Positions 11,374 through 23,956 are shown, numbered from the stretch's first letter. The stretch: 64,000 bases of DNA from Symbiodinium natans (GCA_905221605.1 CAJNDS010002084.1:288972-352971), one strand, 5' to 3'. Numbers and translations are program-made. The notes: generated by a model from the letters alone, not told the origin.

Positions 11374-13002
11374 GACCAGAGTCACTGTCGCTCTCTCTCC
11401 CACTATTTTCTTTTCCTCTCTCTCTCTCTCCTTTGAATGTCTGCGTACTTTCCATGATGTTGCAGAGTGAGGGCACTGTTTCGATTGCCACGCTGTCCAG
11501 GCAAGAGACTCGGCGAGAGACGCAGACTCCTCTGGCGGATCAGTGCCACTTGGGCTGCACATGGTCCATTCAGGAATTGTGATCAATTTTCCGTGAGGGG
11601 CTTCGGGGTGAGCACCATTTCAAAGAGCACCAAGCCAAACATCCTAAAGCCCCGGCCCCTGCACCGGCTTGCACCCTAGTTCCCTCCGAGGCAGCAAGCT
11701 GATTCCGCTGAACACAGGACGGTCAGCTTTATGGCTTTTCAGGTGTCATGTGCAGACGGGGGTGGGGTTCGAACGAATGCATATGTGGTCATATGTGTAT
11801 ATATGCCGCGAAGGGAAACTCCAAATAGCAAGTTAGTATTGCGCTTATTACAGCTGCAATTTACAACTTCAACCAATTTGCTGGAGCTGACGACACATAG
11901 TTGATGGGCTATCTCATCCGACTCTGTTTACTTGAGTCGATCAATGATCAAGTGTCCAGACTATCCCTGTATAGACCGTCCTTGCTGCAGGAATTGATGT
12001 GAGACCGCCCTCCAGCGACGTCATTCTTCAGGCGAGCACTCGCATGAGTGGCTGGGTTGTCCATGGAGGTCGCTCTTTGCAGAAACAGACTGAAGCCCTT
12101 AACCCAAACCTTCGAAGTGGTTCAGACCCGGGAGTGCGCAGAAGAGTCGCAGATGACGGAGGATGTACGATATCCGCATACCGTTCCGAAGCAGGATCCA
12201 GTAGTAGAGACGAGCAGGCTCTGCAGGAGCACAGCTTGTCAGGGCCCCTCTTGCGAGTTGAAACGTTCCAGGAGCTGGAGCGCTGCCGAATGCGCCTGGA
12301 AGACGTGCGTCTCCCTTCCCCGGCCCGCGGCTTGGGTTGTGTTCCTTTTTTGAGAGGTGCCGAGGTCACATACAATAGGCTCCTATGAAAGAGGTCACAG
12401 CCACAGCATGTGAGATTAACTGTGGATCATCTTGCATTCAGTATGTGTCAGTGTAAAGTGGAGCTTCTGTCGGCCAAAAGACTTCTTAAGGATGCGCCTC
12501 TCTAGTTCCTCCCGTTACCCTTAAGCCTAGCTGCCCAGGTTGGCGCGTCGCTCAAGCAGGGGCCCCGTGTGGGAGTACGAGGGGCAGCTTAGAGTTTAGG
12601 GCAAACCAAAATGCGCGAGGGTTCTGCGCGCTACTCTTGGTATCACAAATAGCCTATTCGCTTTTCTTCTTGTGCAAACCTCGCCAGGTCGCGTGCCTTC
12701 ATGTCGTGCACACCAGTGAGGGCCCCGGTTTCAGAAGCACGTTCATGCCAGCACGCTGAGTGCCCCGCTGGGGAGGGGGACGGGGGGAGGGGGACGGGGG
12801 TGGAGGTCGGGCGAGGGGGAGTTCTCCAAAAATCGTACACTCCTCTCTTTCCTTCGCCAAAGTCCCCTACCTTCGCCGAGGTTCGCTCTGGTCTACAGAC
12901 TCCTATGGGTGTGGCCCTAAACCCTAAAGACCCCAAACTTCTCAAACTTCCCAAACACCAAACAGCCCAAAAGGGAACGGAAGCAGCTTCCCTAAACCCT
13001 GA
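11374..13002. other. No supported gene
   Basis: Contains a pyrimidine-rich TCTC tract (11390-11430), possibly the 3' flank of the preceding exon, and several overlapping open frames at 11999-12388 on both strands, none recognised. Confidence 0.4.
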
Positions 13003-13084
13003 ACTCTCAACCCTAAACCCTAAACCCTAAACCCTAAACCCTAAACCCTAAACCCTAAACCCTAAACCCTAAACCCTAAACCCG
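13003..13084 (-). repeat. CCCTAAA array
   Basis: About eleven CCCTAAA units, ending directly before an exon-like island. Confidence 0.95.
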
Positions 13085-13536
13085 GAGGCCTCGGATGCCC
13101 CTTCCCCGGAGCAGCTCCCCTCGCCCGCGGCGCTGAGGCCGCGGCTTGCCTAGGGGAGTTGCCAGCCCTGAGCCCCCTTATTCAGGCTTAGGGGTTTGGG
13201 GCTCAGGGGTTTGGGGTTTAGGGTTTAGGGTTTGGGTTTAAGTTTATGTTGTTTAAGTTGTTTATGTTTAAGTTTAAGTGTGTGTTATGACTATTGTGAT
13301 TGTTCGTGATCGTGTTATTGATGTGTGGTAGTGTTACTACCATCGGGTATGAATGATTATGATTCTGGTTTGTGCTTCCTGCTTCTTTGATAACAAAAAA
13401 CCCCTGGACCTTTGAAAGCCTAGGACACCCACCATGTTGTCTGTACACTGTAGGCCTGGCTGTCGGTGCTGTTTAAACTTGTTCACCGGGCCCTAATATT
13501 GGGGCACTTTTTTCTTTGTTGTGGGGGGGGGGTGGG

Positions 13537-13626
13537 CCTAAACCCTAAACCCTAAACCCTAAACCCTAAACCCTAAACCCTAAACCCTAAACCCTAAACC
13601 CTAAACCCTAAAACCCTAAACCCTTA
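13537..13626 (-). repeat. CCCTAAA array
   Basis: About twelve CCCTAAA units; one CCCTAAAA. Confidence 0.95.
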
Positions 13627-14089
13627 TGCAGGGGGGCTAGGTTCTATCGGGATATACGGAGCACCTGCGAGCAGCTGGGCCTTGGTGGTGCGTCACCCGA
13701 AACGCTGTGAGCCCATAGGAGCGCTATAGACCCCAAGAGCCAAGGCCCCAAACTCTCACAAGCTTACAAGGATAGTACAAGGATGGGGAAGAGGTCTGTG
13801 GTTGAGGCCGTTCCAGGAGCTGGAGCTGTGTTTTTTCCCACATTTTCGGCGCGCCAGGCTGCGCACGCCTGGGGCATCGCCCAGCACCACGCTCCCCAGG
13901 CCCCGGTCGGAGAAGGCAGGGGCCCAAGTCCTGAGCCCTTAACCCCGTGTCAACTGCCAGTTTCGGGCTTCCGACCACGGCCCTGAGGGTTTTTGAGTCT
14001 TAGTGGATTTGTAGGGCCCATGACCCGTGAGGCTTCCAGGGTCATCATAGGACTAAAATGGCCCTAAGCTGCCAGAGCCCGTGCACCCT

Positions 14090-14284
14090 AAACCCTAAAC
14101 CCTAAACCCTAAACCCTAAACCCTAAACCCTAAACCCTAAACCCTAAACCCTAAACCCTAAACCCTAAACCCTAAACCCTAAACCCTAAACCCTAAACCC
14201 TAAACCCTGAACCCTAAACCCTAAACCCTAAACCCTAAACCCTAAACCCTAAACCCTAAACCCTAAACCCTAAACCCTAAACCC
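14090..14284 (-). repeat. CCCTAAA array (long)
   Basis: About 27 near-perfect units with a single CCCTGAA; one of the longest heptamer arrays in the window. Confidence 0.97.
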
Positions 14285-14314
14285 AGAGCTGTGCACAGGC
14301 TCGACTGCGACCAC

Positions 14315-15178
14315 GCCGTGAGCCAGAGGCCTGAGGGCTTGGGGTTTTTGGGGCTTCGAAAGCCGGAGGTGGCCTTCACAAATCTCCCCCGATTCCTTAC
14401 ACCCAGTACCCTCAAGGGTTCCCCGTAGATACTTCAGAGCTTCAGGTTGCCAGAAACCTGTCGTGGATATTTGGGAACATGCAGTCTTCGCCCGAAGCGG
14501 TTATGGTGCCATAGTCTCTACCAGAGGAGGCAGCCAGCATCAGCAAGGACACAGCAAAGCCGAACCTGAATTCATCTTTGTTGAAGATCGCCCTGCCGGA
14601 GAGGATGCCAGCCTGCAGCTCGCCATCGAGACAGCGAATGCCGCCTGCGGCTCGGGTCGTCTACTCGCATCTGCTCTGTAGCTTGTGACGCGGGGGCCAC
14701 GGGCACCGCGCAAGGCAAAGGCACTGCAGCCATACTGCCCGGCCAGCCACGTCGAGGGATTGAAGTAGGAACACGCCGAAGCAACGCCATTGCCACTAAA
14801 CCGGAACCCTCTTCAGCCCAACATAGACGCTTCTTAGGCTTTTCACTCGACCTGGACCGCCAGCACGCCATCCACCCGTGCCTCGTACGACCCCCGGCCA
14901 CCGGGAGTGGAACTCGGTAGGGCAGACGCTGTGGGAGTTTTCAGGTGACAGGATTTTGGTTCCAGAACTTGTCCGAAGAAGACTAGATTGGCATGGACGA
15001 GTTGTCGAGGAGAGCTCCGCGCGACTGTCAGGTAGTGAGGCCTTTAGGGCGGTGTCGCGTTTCGGGCTTGCAGAGGGTTATATAGTTTTGACAGCATTGA
15101 TTTCTGTGCTTATACTGGGAAAAAAAGTAAGGTCAAAAACAGAAAACATAACAGATACGTACATAAACGCATATATGC

Positions 15179-15181
<3 letters not shown>
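14315..15181. other. Mostly unassigned; one possible exon
   Basis: The + frame 14463-14681 is open for 72 codons and contains VEDRPAGEDASLQLAIETAN, which has protein-like composition, but no domain or junction supports it. Confidence 0.25.
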
Positions 15182-15225
<44 letters not shown>

Positions 15226-15336
15226 TGTCAACTTGCTCCCACTCAACCCCCAAGGCAGTTTCAATTTGCCCGTCGGCACACGCAGCTGGAACAGTCTTGT
15301 ATAACCCCCCCCCCCCCCCCCCCCCCTCCCCCCCTT
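15182..15336. repeat. GA microsatellite and C/G homopolymer
   Basis: (GA)n at 15182-15222 and poly-C at 15306-15336, separated by about 80 bp of unique sequence. Confidence 0.95.
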
Positions 15337-16533
15337 CAAGAAGCCCCAACCCCCACCAGAGCACACGCCCAGCGTGGCCTCAAACCCCCCAATCCCGCCT
15401 CAAGCCCCCAAACCCAAACCCCCAAGCCTCAAAGCTGCATCAAGCCCCAGTAGGCCCTGAGAAGACCCCATTGAAACCGCCAACTTCCCGGAAATGTCCA
15501 TCGGAGGCCTGGCGTCAGCCTCGGACAGGCCTTGGCTTTCTTTGGGTTTAGGGTTGAGAGGTTAGGTTGCGGATTTGTGTCCGGGTTCGCGTCGTTCTGC
15601 GGGTTTAGGTTCAGGATTCAGGATTTTATGGTTAGGGCGACTGATCTGAACCGGGCCCCAAGCCCCTGCTCTCTTCAGGCATCGAGCACTTGGAGCACGG
15701 GCCCTGGTATGTCTGATGAAGAATCTGCTCCCGACATCCAGAATTTTCAGGTTGAGGGTTTTGAGGAGGTGGGCCCCTGCAGTACGCCTGCCTCCCCCCC
15801 CGGCCAGGCAAGTTCCTCTAAACCCTAAACCCTCAAACCCGAAACATTAACTTGGGCTTATCAGGTGACACCTCCTCGCCCTTTGGCGAGACGAGCCCTT
15901 GGGGCCAGGAGGGACGAGGCCTGAGGAGAATGTCAGGGTTTTGGGGGCCTTGTCCCAGTCGCGGTTCGGGTCCAGGATTAGCGGTTTAGGCCTTACAGAA
16001 GGGTTTAGGGTTTAGGCTATTTACGGTGTAGGACGGTCTTGCCGGCCTTGGTCTTGTGGCTGTGGGGGCGTAAGGGTTTCTCAGGCTTCAGGGCTTCGGA
16101 GGGGATGAGGAAAGCCCTGAAATCAGGTGATCGATGTGCAAGGTCTTCAGGGAAGTGTTGCAGCCCATGCCACGCGCCCCGCTGTTGGAAGGAACTCGTC
16201 GACGTGCGGACGGGAGCTCGGAAGTAGTCAAGCGTGACGTCGGGCAGTATGCTCCGTGGTGTGGATTTGTCGCCCATAAAATTCCCCTGGCCCAAACACC
16301 CCGAAGATTCCCCTACACCAAAGACCCTAAGCCCTCAACCAGTGTACCCAACTTCATCTTCGGTATGTAGCCCTACACCCTAAACCCAAAAACCGCACCC
16401 CAGGGCATGTTTGGGGGAGCGCCAAGTTCGAAAACCCACCTGCCAGTGGGGAACCTTATACCTAAAGTGCCAGGGAAGCTTCACTGAAGTTCCCACAGTC
16501 AGGGGACTGCTGCAAATGATTTAGTAGATGAAT
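15337..16533. other. No supported gene
   Basis: C-rich degenerate repeat at 15340-15460, then unique sequence with small frames (15532-15828 and 16017-16295) that show no motifs. Confidence 0.4.
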
Positions 16534-17168
16534 ATGTATATATATATATATGTATGTATGTACGTACGTTTTCTTTATTTGTTTATTCGTATGTATCTCT
16601 CTATATATTATTATTATTATGATTATGATTATTATTTTCATTATCAGTATTATTATGATTGAAATTTATTGCGTTATTCTTACTTTTTTCTGCGGTTTGG
16701 GTCTGACGTAGTGTTTTCAGGCTGAAGGGGTCGATGAAGAATCCCAACTTTGGGGCCATGTAGAGCCCCCCACTTAACCCTTCACAAGGCGACGGCGGAC
16801 CCCAGATGTTCTGGGGAGGAGCTCATGGAGGAGGTGTGGCCAGAGTATATATATATATATATAAATAATACAATATAAGATAATCTAATCCAATATAACA
16901 TAGTATAATATAGTATAAAAATAAAAAAAAATATAAAAATAAAAATAAATATAAATATAAATATAAATATAAATATAAATATAAATATAAATATAAATAT
17001 AAATATAAATATAAATATAAATTAAATATATATATATATATATATGAATGAATGAATGAATGAATGAATGAATGAATGAATGAATGAATGAATGAATGAA
17101 TGAATGAATGAATGAATGAATGAATGAATGAATGAATGAATGAATGAATGAATGAATGATGTCGGTGC

Positions 17169-17211
<43 letters not shown>

Positions 17212-17212
17212 A
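16534..17212. repeat. Compound AT-rich microsatellites
   Basis: In order: (TA)n/(ATGT)n at 16534-16570, ATT-rich sequence 16600-16670, (TA)n at 16846-16864, (ATAAAT)n-type hexamer 16940-17030, (TA)n 17027-17044, (GAAT)n of about 28 units at 17045-17157, and poly-C 17171-17212. These create long artificial open frames. Confidence 0.95.
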
Positions 17213-17522
17213 CCCCCTCCACGCTGGTCGGGGTTGGGGTTGGGCTTAAGGTTGAAGGCTTGGGGGCCAGCGGGTTGCCGCCCCGGGCCGCCCCAGAGAC
17301 CGTGGGGTTGTGGGTTGGTCTTGGGTTTAGGAACTTCGGGCTTTAGGGTTTGCGGGTTTGGGTGTTTAAGCTAAGGTTGTGGTTTAGGGTTGTAGGGCTT
17401 TGGGATTTAGGGGTTTCGGGTTTTCTGGTTTTCGAAGTTAAGTTTAGGGTTCAGGGGGGACGGGGGAGACAGTGGGGGGGTGGTGGTGTGGGCGGGGGGC
17501 GGGGCACCACAGGCTTTTGTTC

Positions 17523-17812
17523 AAGTTGATGGCCACTAAGGCAAAAGATCCCGGTTGGGATACATTAAGTTTGGTGGTCCCCAAGGCAAGAACCCGGTTG
17601 GAATACCTTAAGTTTGGTGGCCACATAGGCAAGAGCCTGGTTAGGATACCTCAAGCTTGGTAGCCACAAGGCTAGAACCGCCTTGGGATACTTCAAGTTT
17701 GGTGGCCACTAAGGCAAGAACTTGGTTCGCGTGCCTCAAATTTGGTGGCCACTCTGCACTCTGGCAAGAATCCGGTTGGGATACCTCAAGTTTTGTGCCC
17801 ACTAAGGCAAGA
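17523..17812. repeat. Minisatellite, about 43-bp unit, about six copies
   Basis: Diverged copies of a unit with the landmarks GGTTGGGATACCTCAAG, TTTGGTGGCCACTAAGG and CAAGAA repeat every 40-50 bp. It passes directly into the purine octamer repeats. Confidence 0.85.
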
Positions 17813-18028
17813 AAGGAAGGCAGGAAGGCAGGAAGGCAGGAAGGCAGGAAGGCAGGAAGGCAGGAAGGCAGGAAGGCAGGAAGGCAGGAAGGCAGGAAGG
17901 CAGGAAGGCAGGAAGGCAGGAAGGCAGGAAGCAAGGAAGCAAGGAAGCAAGGAAGCAAGGAAGCAAGGAAGCAAGGAAGCAAGGAAGCAAGGAAGCAAGG
18001 AAGGAAGGAAGGAAGGAAGGAAGGAATC
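17813..18028. repeat. Purine octamer repeats GGAAGGCA then GGAAGCAA
   Basis: About 15 copies of GGAAGGCA, then about nine of GGAAGCAA, then GGAA tetramers. The last unit of the upstream minisatellite ends in GGCAAGAAAGGAAGG, so the octamers probably grew from its edge. Confidence 0.95.
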
Positions 18029-18149
18029 AAGAAAGAAAAAAGAAAAAATGAATAAATATCAAAAGAAACAAAGCAAGGAAAAAGTCGTGCCAGCTTGCTT
18101 CATACTCATCTTTTCGACGCCTCTGATGCGAGCATTGTGTTTGCAAATT

Positions 18150-18545
18150 GGGGGGGGGGGGCTGCATCCCGCCCCAACCCCCCCGCTTCTTTTAGGTACT
18201 TCAGCATACTTTCGAGGGGGGGGGGGGGGGGGGGGGGGCGCGCCCCCCCCCCCAACCCCCCGCTCTTTTTTTTCATTGTTCTGGCTTGCTTCAGAGTACA
18301 CGCATTTTTTTTTGAAACTTCTAATGCCAAGATGCCAGCATTGAGCCAGCCCAATCCCCGAACCACGCGGGGGGGGGGGGGGGGGGGGGGGGGCGGCCGC
18401 GCCGGCGTTAGACTATCTATAGACATCTATGAATGTATGTATGTATGCATGCATGCATACATGTATGTATGTATGGATATATATATATATATATATATGT
18501 ATATATTTAGGGTTATAGATATAAGTATATTGTATAGGTATATAC
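18150..18545. repeat. Poly-G/poly-C tracts and ATGT/AT microsatellite
   Basis: Runs of G at about 18153, 18219 and 18370, a facing run of C at 18243, then (ATGT)n, (GCAT)n and (TA)n at 18424-18500. The facing G and C runs at 18219-18253 could form a hairpin. Confidence 0.9.
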
Positions 18546-18715
18546 AGATTGTAAAATGAGTGGTTTAGCGGTTCAAGATGTCTTCTTAAAAGGGCCAGGC
18601 CAAAACCATCCATGCCGACAAGCAACACGTGAAATAGCGCCGACAGCAAAAGCAACCGCCCTTTCCCTAAACGTGTGGGAAAATGTGGGAGGACACATAT
18701 GCGGGTTACAATAAA

Positions 18716-18808
18716 GAGGAACCCTTAATTAGACCCCAATTAGTAGGATCCCCTGCAAAAATGCTCCCAAAAAGGTACCCCTAATATCGCAAACCCCCAT
18801 ATCTATAA
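18716..18808. mobile_element. Short inverted-repeat element, family B (copy 3)
   Basis: Contains AGACCCCAATTAGTAGGATC, then GGTACCCCTAATATCGCAAACCCCCAT, matching the right half of other family B copies. Confidence 0.65.
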
Positions 18809-18869
18809 TGAGAATCATACTAAAGATAATCATCATAATCAGAATATTAAAAATAATGTTATAAAGAAT

Positions 18870-19235
<366 letters not shown>

Positions 19236-19848
19236 CTAGAAGCCTTGGCAGGCCAGGGCTTTGTTGTCGGAGATGCTGTCGGTCACCGGCGGCTGACCGA
19301 GACTGACACCGGGAGGGGCGTTTAGGGTTTAGCGAAGGCCATGTGACGTACTAGTGGTTAATGGTGGAATCCTTCGGATTCCACCACCATAAGCATTATT
19401 CTTTTGCCCTAAGCAGCGGTTGCTACTTAGGTCGCGGCACCTCCGCATCAACCTCGCAGATGCAGGCACGAAGCTGAGGGCGCTGCCTTCTTTACACGGG
19501 GTTGGGTATCTACTGCTGGCGCTTTGCTGTTCTGGTCCTAGTGCGAGTCCTCGGGGCCAAGAAAGCCGCCATGTTGATATCAGGAAACACCGGCAGGCTT
19601 TTGGCGCAGCGATCGCATGATGTCTGCGCAGATAGGCGTTCGTCGTGCTCGTTAGGTTTGGGAGCTGCGCCACGTTGAGCTCCTCCCAGATAAGTTGCGC
19701 GGGATGTCACTGCGAGGTTGCATTCACATGGGGGTTTCCGGAATTAGGGCTATTTGGGGGGTCCTTAGTTTCGTAAACTCCTACGAACTGCGGGGTGGAA
19801 GACTGTCTTTCAATACCTTGAGGCTGTGATCCAAAGGTCGACAGAGCC
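19236..19848. other. Upstream region of the TIR-like gene
   Basis: No supported gene. A half family B element (GGGGGTTTCCGGAATTAGGG) starts at 19732. An in-frame TGA lies at 19819-19821, 27 bases before the chosen ATG of the next gene. Confidence 0.45.
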
Positions 19849-21695
19849 ATGCTGCAGAGCTCGGAGACAGTGCTGGGCAAGCCCGAGGGAGTTCTTCCGG
19901 AGGTGTTGGTCGGCATGGAGAACCCTCTGCCGTCTGAAATTTTAGAAGTTTGCGACGTGTCGCCCTGCCACACGCCCTCTGAAGGCTCAGTAGCTTCAAA
20001 GACCGACCAGCTCTTGCGGCTTTACATAGCCTTCGTCAATCAGATGAAGGCAACGCGCCCAGAAATCCTGCGTGGCGTGCGCGTTTGGCAGCTGCTGCGC
20101 GGCTTGCCGTGGGCTTGGCTGGTAGGCCAACTTGGCGACCTCCATTTCTTGAGCCGCGAAACAGAAAAGCTCGATGAGTTTTGGTCCCACAGCTGGCAGG
20201 GGCCCGGGTGGGCCAAGTTTATCAACATACTTTACCTCCATAGTTGCTTGCCAGCGAGCATTGCAGGAACATTGGGCGCAGGCGTAGCCTTCGGCCTTGT
20301 CACAGCTGGACTTCTGGGCGCGCTGAAGACATGGTGCATGGTCTTCGGGTTTGTAGCCTTTTGCATAACGCTGCTGCTTTGGCGTCCACACAAGCTGGTG
20401 TTTCTGGACATCGCTTGCATCCATCAGACTGATGAAGAACGCAAGGGAGAGGCCATCATGAGTATGGGTGCATTTCTGAAGCAGTCGAACTCCATGCTGG
20501 TTCTGTGGGATCCTACGTGGGTGACAAGACTGCGACCTGGATTCTCTTGTCAGTGGCCACCCCCCCTGTTTTTGTAAAGTGCCTCCTTTTTCCTCGATGG
20601 TAGAAGTCACTTTCCTCGGTCCGAGATGGCACAGACGAGGTGTCAAACGGGTCCAATCGAGAATTACTTTCTCAGCCCGGCCAGTTATTTCTGTACCACA
20701 ATGCACGTTAAGCTTATGTAGCTAATTGAGTTGTAAACTTGAAGTAGACGCCTTGACTGGCTAAACCCTAAGCTTGGCCCTAAACCTTCAGCCCTAAACC
20801 CTAAACCCCAATTTAAACTGACAATCAGCCAAGGTGGTGCGTCTTTGAAATTGCTGCCTTTCTACACAGCCACAGCGATGGCGAGGCATTCCTCCAGCTG
20901 GTTCCTCCTTTATTGGGGCCAGCGTTTCTGGGAAGTGAGATGCTGATATGGGCCGTGGCCATGATCTATACCTACATCGAGTCCTTCTTGGACGCGCCGG
21001 AAGGTTCCATACTTGAGGGGGAGCACCACTTGCTGCTGGTTGGCATCATGGTCCTGCTCTTCCTCAGCTTGGTGACGCATGCTCTTCGTGGATATGCCCA
21101 CAGCGTTCATACACTGCAGGAGCAACTCGGGGCCTTCAAGGTTGAGCAGACGCGCAGCGCTTGCTGCCAGAACGGCCCCGCACACGAGTCCTTGTGCGAC
21201 CGCGCGATCATTCTTGAGTGCGTAGCTGCGTGGTACAAGTCACTGGACAGCTTTGAAGTGCAAGTGCAGACTGAAGTGCGGAGGGTCATCATCGATCAGC
21301 TTGCATACAGGGCCCTCTCTTATCAGCGCATCTTACTTCTTTCAACTCCGTATCTCTGGCTTCGTCTTGAGCAAGCTGCTGTCCATGCAAGCGACCCCAC
21401 CCGACAAGTAGTCCATCTAGCACAAACACTCACCTATTTCCTGGCAATTTTCCCTTTGATGGACAAACTGGCCTTCCGCTTGTGCTTCCGCTTGCGAGCA
21501 CAATGCTGCAATCCATGCTTGGACTTCTTGGTGTCAATGGCCATCGTGATCGCAGCCTTTTTGTTCTACGCCGCTTGCTACACCATCCAAGTCTATGTCT
21601 TCCGTCAGCTCGACCGGGAGCTTCTCTTGAGCGTGATCTCCATGTTTTCGTGGTGGACTGTTGCAGCTATCCTGTGGCGAATCACCTCGGGCTAG
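19849..21695 (+). CDS. Multi-pass membrane protein with TIR-like SHSW region, two exons
   Basis: Exons 19849-20531 and 20834-21695 join in frame to 514 residues plus TAG. The intron starts GC and ends AG. The junction falls inside VTRL/WCVFE, a conserved string of this family, which strongly supports the splice. Residues 110-116 are EFWSHSW; residues about 183-196 are LVFLDIACIHQTDE; then SMLVLWDPTWVTRLWC and FELAAF. These resemble TIR-type or TIR-like domains of protists, where SHSW, a buried Asp strand and RLWC..E recur. Hydrophobic segments lie at about 124-178 (two), 264-280, 294-315, 421-443, 458-483 and 491-510, so the protein is probably a six- or seven-pass membrane protein with membrane segments inserted in or after the TIR-like fold. 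Start: first ATG after an in-frame stop 27 nt upstream. Enzymatic activity is not established; NADase function would be inference only. Confidence 0.82.
20532..20833 (+). other. Intron with GC donor and CCCTAAA tract
   Basis: The 302-nt intron begins GCGACC and ends CCAAG before GTGGTGC. A CCCTAAA-type tract lies at about 20763-20810, near its 3' end. A stop appears soon after the donor if it is not spliced (TAA 20575-20577). Confidence 0.75.
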
Positions 21696-21879
21696 CTAGC
21701 TAGCTCTAAGTCAACAGCCTCAGCGGTGCTTCGGTTCTTCGAACGTCGAACATTCAAAACGACCCATGGTGGCCCAAAGCCAAACTGGGAGTAGGACCCT
21801 TCATCTACGGTCGACGAAAGTCTAAGCTGAGATCCGGATGAAGTTGCACGTGTTGCGATGTTGTGCGCTATATCATCCG

Positions 21880-21913
<34 letters not shown>

Positions 21914-21950
21914 GCATCAGCATCAGCATCATCAGCATCATCTTCATCGC
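21880..21950. repeat. (ATC)n microsatellite
   Basis: About 22 ATC units with GCATC interruptions, 185 bp after the stop codon of the TIR-like gene. Confidence 0.95.
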
Positions 21951-22489
21951 AACGATCGTGAGCCTTGACGATGTTTGGCCAGCCCATTGGCGAATGTCGA
22001 GGGTTTCATTTTCAAGTGACGTGGTTCCTTCGTCCCTTCTTGAGAGGCCCCCCTAGATGCCAAACGGCGGCCAGGCGAGCTCGAAAGAAAGGTGAGCGGG
22101 AGGTTCAGGTTCAAGACCCAGGAGTCAGGGTAGAACCCGCAACCCTAGCCATAAGGCTCGGGGGGCTCAGGGAATGAGCATGGAGCTCCGGGTGTTCCTT
22201 CCCGGAAACATGTTCCCTCGCTGTGCTCGCTTTCAGGGTGCTTGCTGTATTCGCCTCCCGGCTTGCATGGCGAGTCTTTGCAAGGAGCTTTGACCCAACC
22301 TGAGGGGCTACAAACACCTAAACACCTAAACCCTCAACCCTGAACCCTGAACCCCAAACCCTAAACACTAGACCCTAGACCCTAAACCCTAAACCCTAAA
22401 CCCTAGGCTCTGCTCCAGCAGGGTGGCACGGGGAGATGCCCGGTGAATCAGTGAAGGCCCTGAAGACCCGCAACCTTTGAACCTTAAAA

Positions 22490-22675
22490 CTTGGGGTGCT
22501 CTCTCCCTTATGCTAACAACTCCTTAATGGGTTTAGGGTAAACTTGGGGTGTTCTCCCCCCCAACAGCTCCTTAATGGGTTTAGGGTTTTGGGTTTGGGG
22601 TATGAAACATGGGGATTATAGCACCCCCTATGATAATCCCTTCTAAGGACTGTCAGCATAACGTGGAACATCAAC
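22490..22675. mobile_element. Palindromic element, family A (copy 5), with internal TTTAGGG
   Basis: CTTGGGGTGCTCTCTCCCTTATGCTAACAACTCC occurs at the left and again, shortened, at 22550. The right side carries GCACCCCCTATGATAATCCC and CTAAGGACTGTCAGCATAA. The left arm appears duplicated around a TTTAGGG unit. Confidence 0.6.
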
Positions 22676-22726
22676 CCGACGCACCTCCCCTAAATCCTAC
22701 GAGCCCTTCGCCCCAAAGCCGCAAGC

Positions 22727-22760
<34 letters not shown>

Positions 22761-22947
22761 ACCCCAAAAAAAAAAAACGAAGTCCCAGCAACCCTAAAGC
22801 CCCGGATGCCCGGATAAGCCCTGGAACCCCAAAAGCAACCCGAAAAGCCTGAAGAAGCCCCTGCACTGAGCTGGCGCAGGCGTACGACTCGAGGCATGGT
22901 CATCTTCATGAGCTCTTAGAGTGTGCAGGGGTGTAGAGGGGTGTATA

Positions 22948-23055
22948 TGGTGAGTTCTCAAAATTAGGGTCCTCTTTTGGGTACCCTAAACAAGAGGGGC
23001 CGCCGTTTACTAAGGACCCCCAAAAGGACCATAATTTAGGGAAATCACCACATCG
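22948..23055. mobile_element. Short inverted-repeat element, family B-like (copy 4)
   Basis: GGTGAGTTCTCAAAATTAGGG on the left mirrors ATAATTTAGGGAAATCACC on the right; core GGGTACCCTAAACAAGAGGGG and GGACCCCCAAAAGGACC. Confidence 0.65.
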
Positions 23056-23956
23056 GGTTTGGGGTTTCGGGCATTGGGAGCAACCACTTAGAGCATACGT
23101 TTGTTAACTTCGTTTTTCCCATAGCTTGCCAGCCTACATAGGCCCTCGACCCCCCCCTTTCCCCGCCAGAAAAAAGGGTTGACGCAGCCCTAAACTCGAA
23201 GCTCAGCTTTAGGGTTGAGGGTTGAGGGTTTAGGGTTTAGGGTTTAGGGTGAGAACCTTTCTGTCTCACACCCTAAGGTCCTAAGGCGGCGAGGCGGTTA
23301 CGAAGCCCACTGACACTCAACGGAACTCGTCTAGAAACCTGGAGAGGCCCTACTACAACATGCCCCCTTTTTGAAGGTTCCCAGAGTAACGGTTTCAACA
23401 ATTTCGAGGGTCTGTTGGGGTCCGGATCAACCCCCGGGCACCCTAAACCCTAAACCCGTCGGCCCTCCAACGCAGTGGCTTCCGGAGAGGCGGCGCCACG
23501 ACTCTGCGCCGCCGGTGGCGCAGGGCTCCCAACTTTGCTGAGAGTTTGGGGGTTTTATCCCGACCAAGGTTCGAAGCCCTAAGCACCACAAGCCCTGCAG
23601 CACAAGCCCGAATAACCTCACCCCCTAAACTTGAACTTGAAATCTCCCTATTTTTGTTGCAAACATACGCATCCCTTTATCGCCTCTCTTGAGTGCATTT
23701 AGGCGCCCTCCGAATCTCGTCTGGTCCTCGCCGCCCAGCCGCGCCTGCCAGCGCGCGCAGTCGCCCGGAGCCCGATGAGACCATCCGCCGCGGGGTTGCC
23801 GGGTTTAGGGTTTAGGGTTTAGGGTGTAGGGTTTCGGGTTTCGGGTTTCGGGTTTAGGGCTTAGGGCTTAGGGTTTAGGGTTCCCCTCCCCAAAAAAAGA
23901 CCCCAATCTCCAACCTCCACCGCACCCGATACTAGGGGTTTCCGAAATGTAAGACC

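Larger units (their letters stand above)
13088..14314 (+). other. Exon-like islands between telomere-type arrays
   Basis: Three or four short unique islands alternate with CCCTAAA arrays, the same layout as the verified genes. 13088-13147 reads ASDAPSPEQLPSPAALRPRL. About 13641-13680 can read FYRDIRSTCEQL. About 13859-13918 reads AAHAWGIAQHHAPQAPVGEG. About 14286-14314, ending before GTGAGCC, reads VHRLDCDHA. More than one frame is open in some islands, so no gene model is offered. Confidence 0.27.
21951..23956. other. Repeat-rich intergenic sequence
   Basis: No supported gene. Contains a CCCTAAA tract (22320-22402), a family A element, a poly-C run (22729-22760), a family B element, and TTTAGGG/TTTCGGG tracts (23215-23250 and 23800-23882). 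Confidence 0.5.

Noticed and set aside
11999-12388. 129-codon frame with overlapping frames on both strands
   Set aside because: Three overlapping frames are open over the same DNA, which reflects composition; no domain seen.
14090-14284. True chromosome end or telomere
   Set aside because: Arrays of both orientations occur throughout the window with genes between them, so they are interstitial.
17641-18055. Long Lys/Arg/Gly or Leu/Pro/Ser-rich frames on both strands
   Set aside because: They follow the GGAAGGCA and GGAAGCAA octamer repeats and have no non-repeat coding content.
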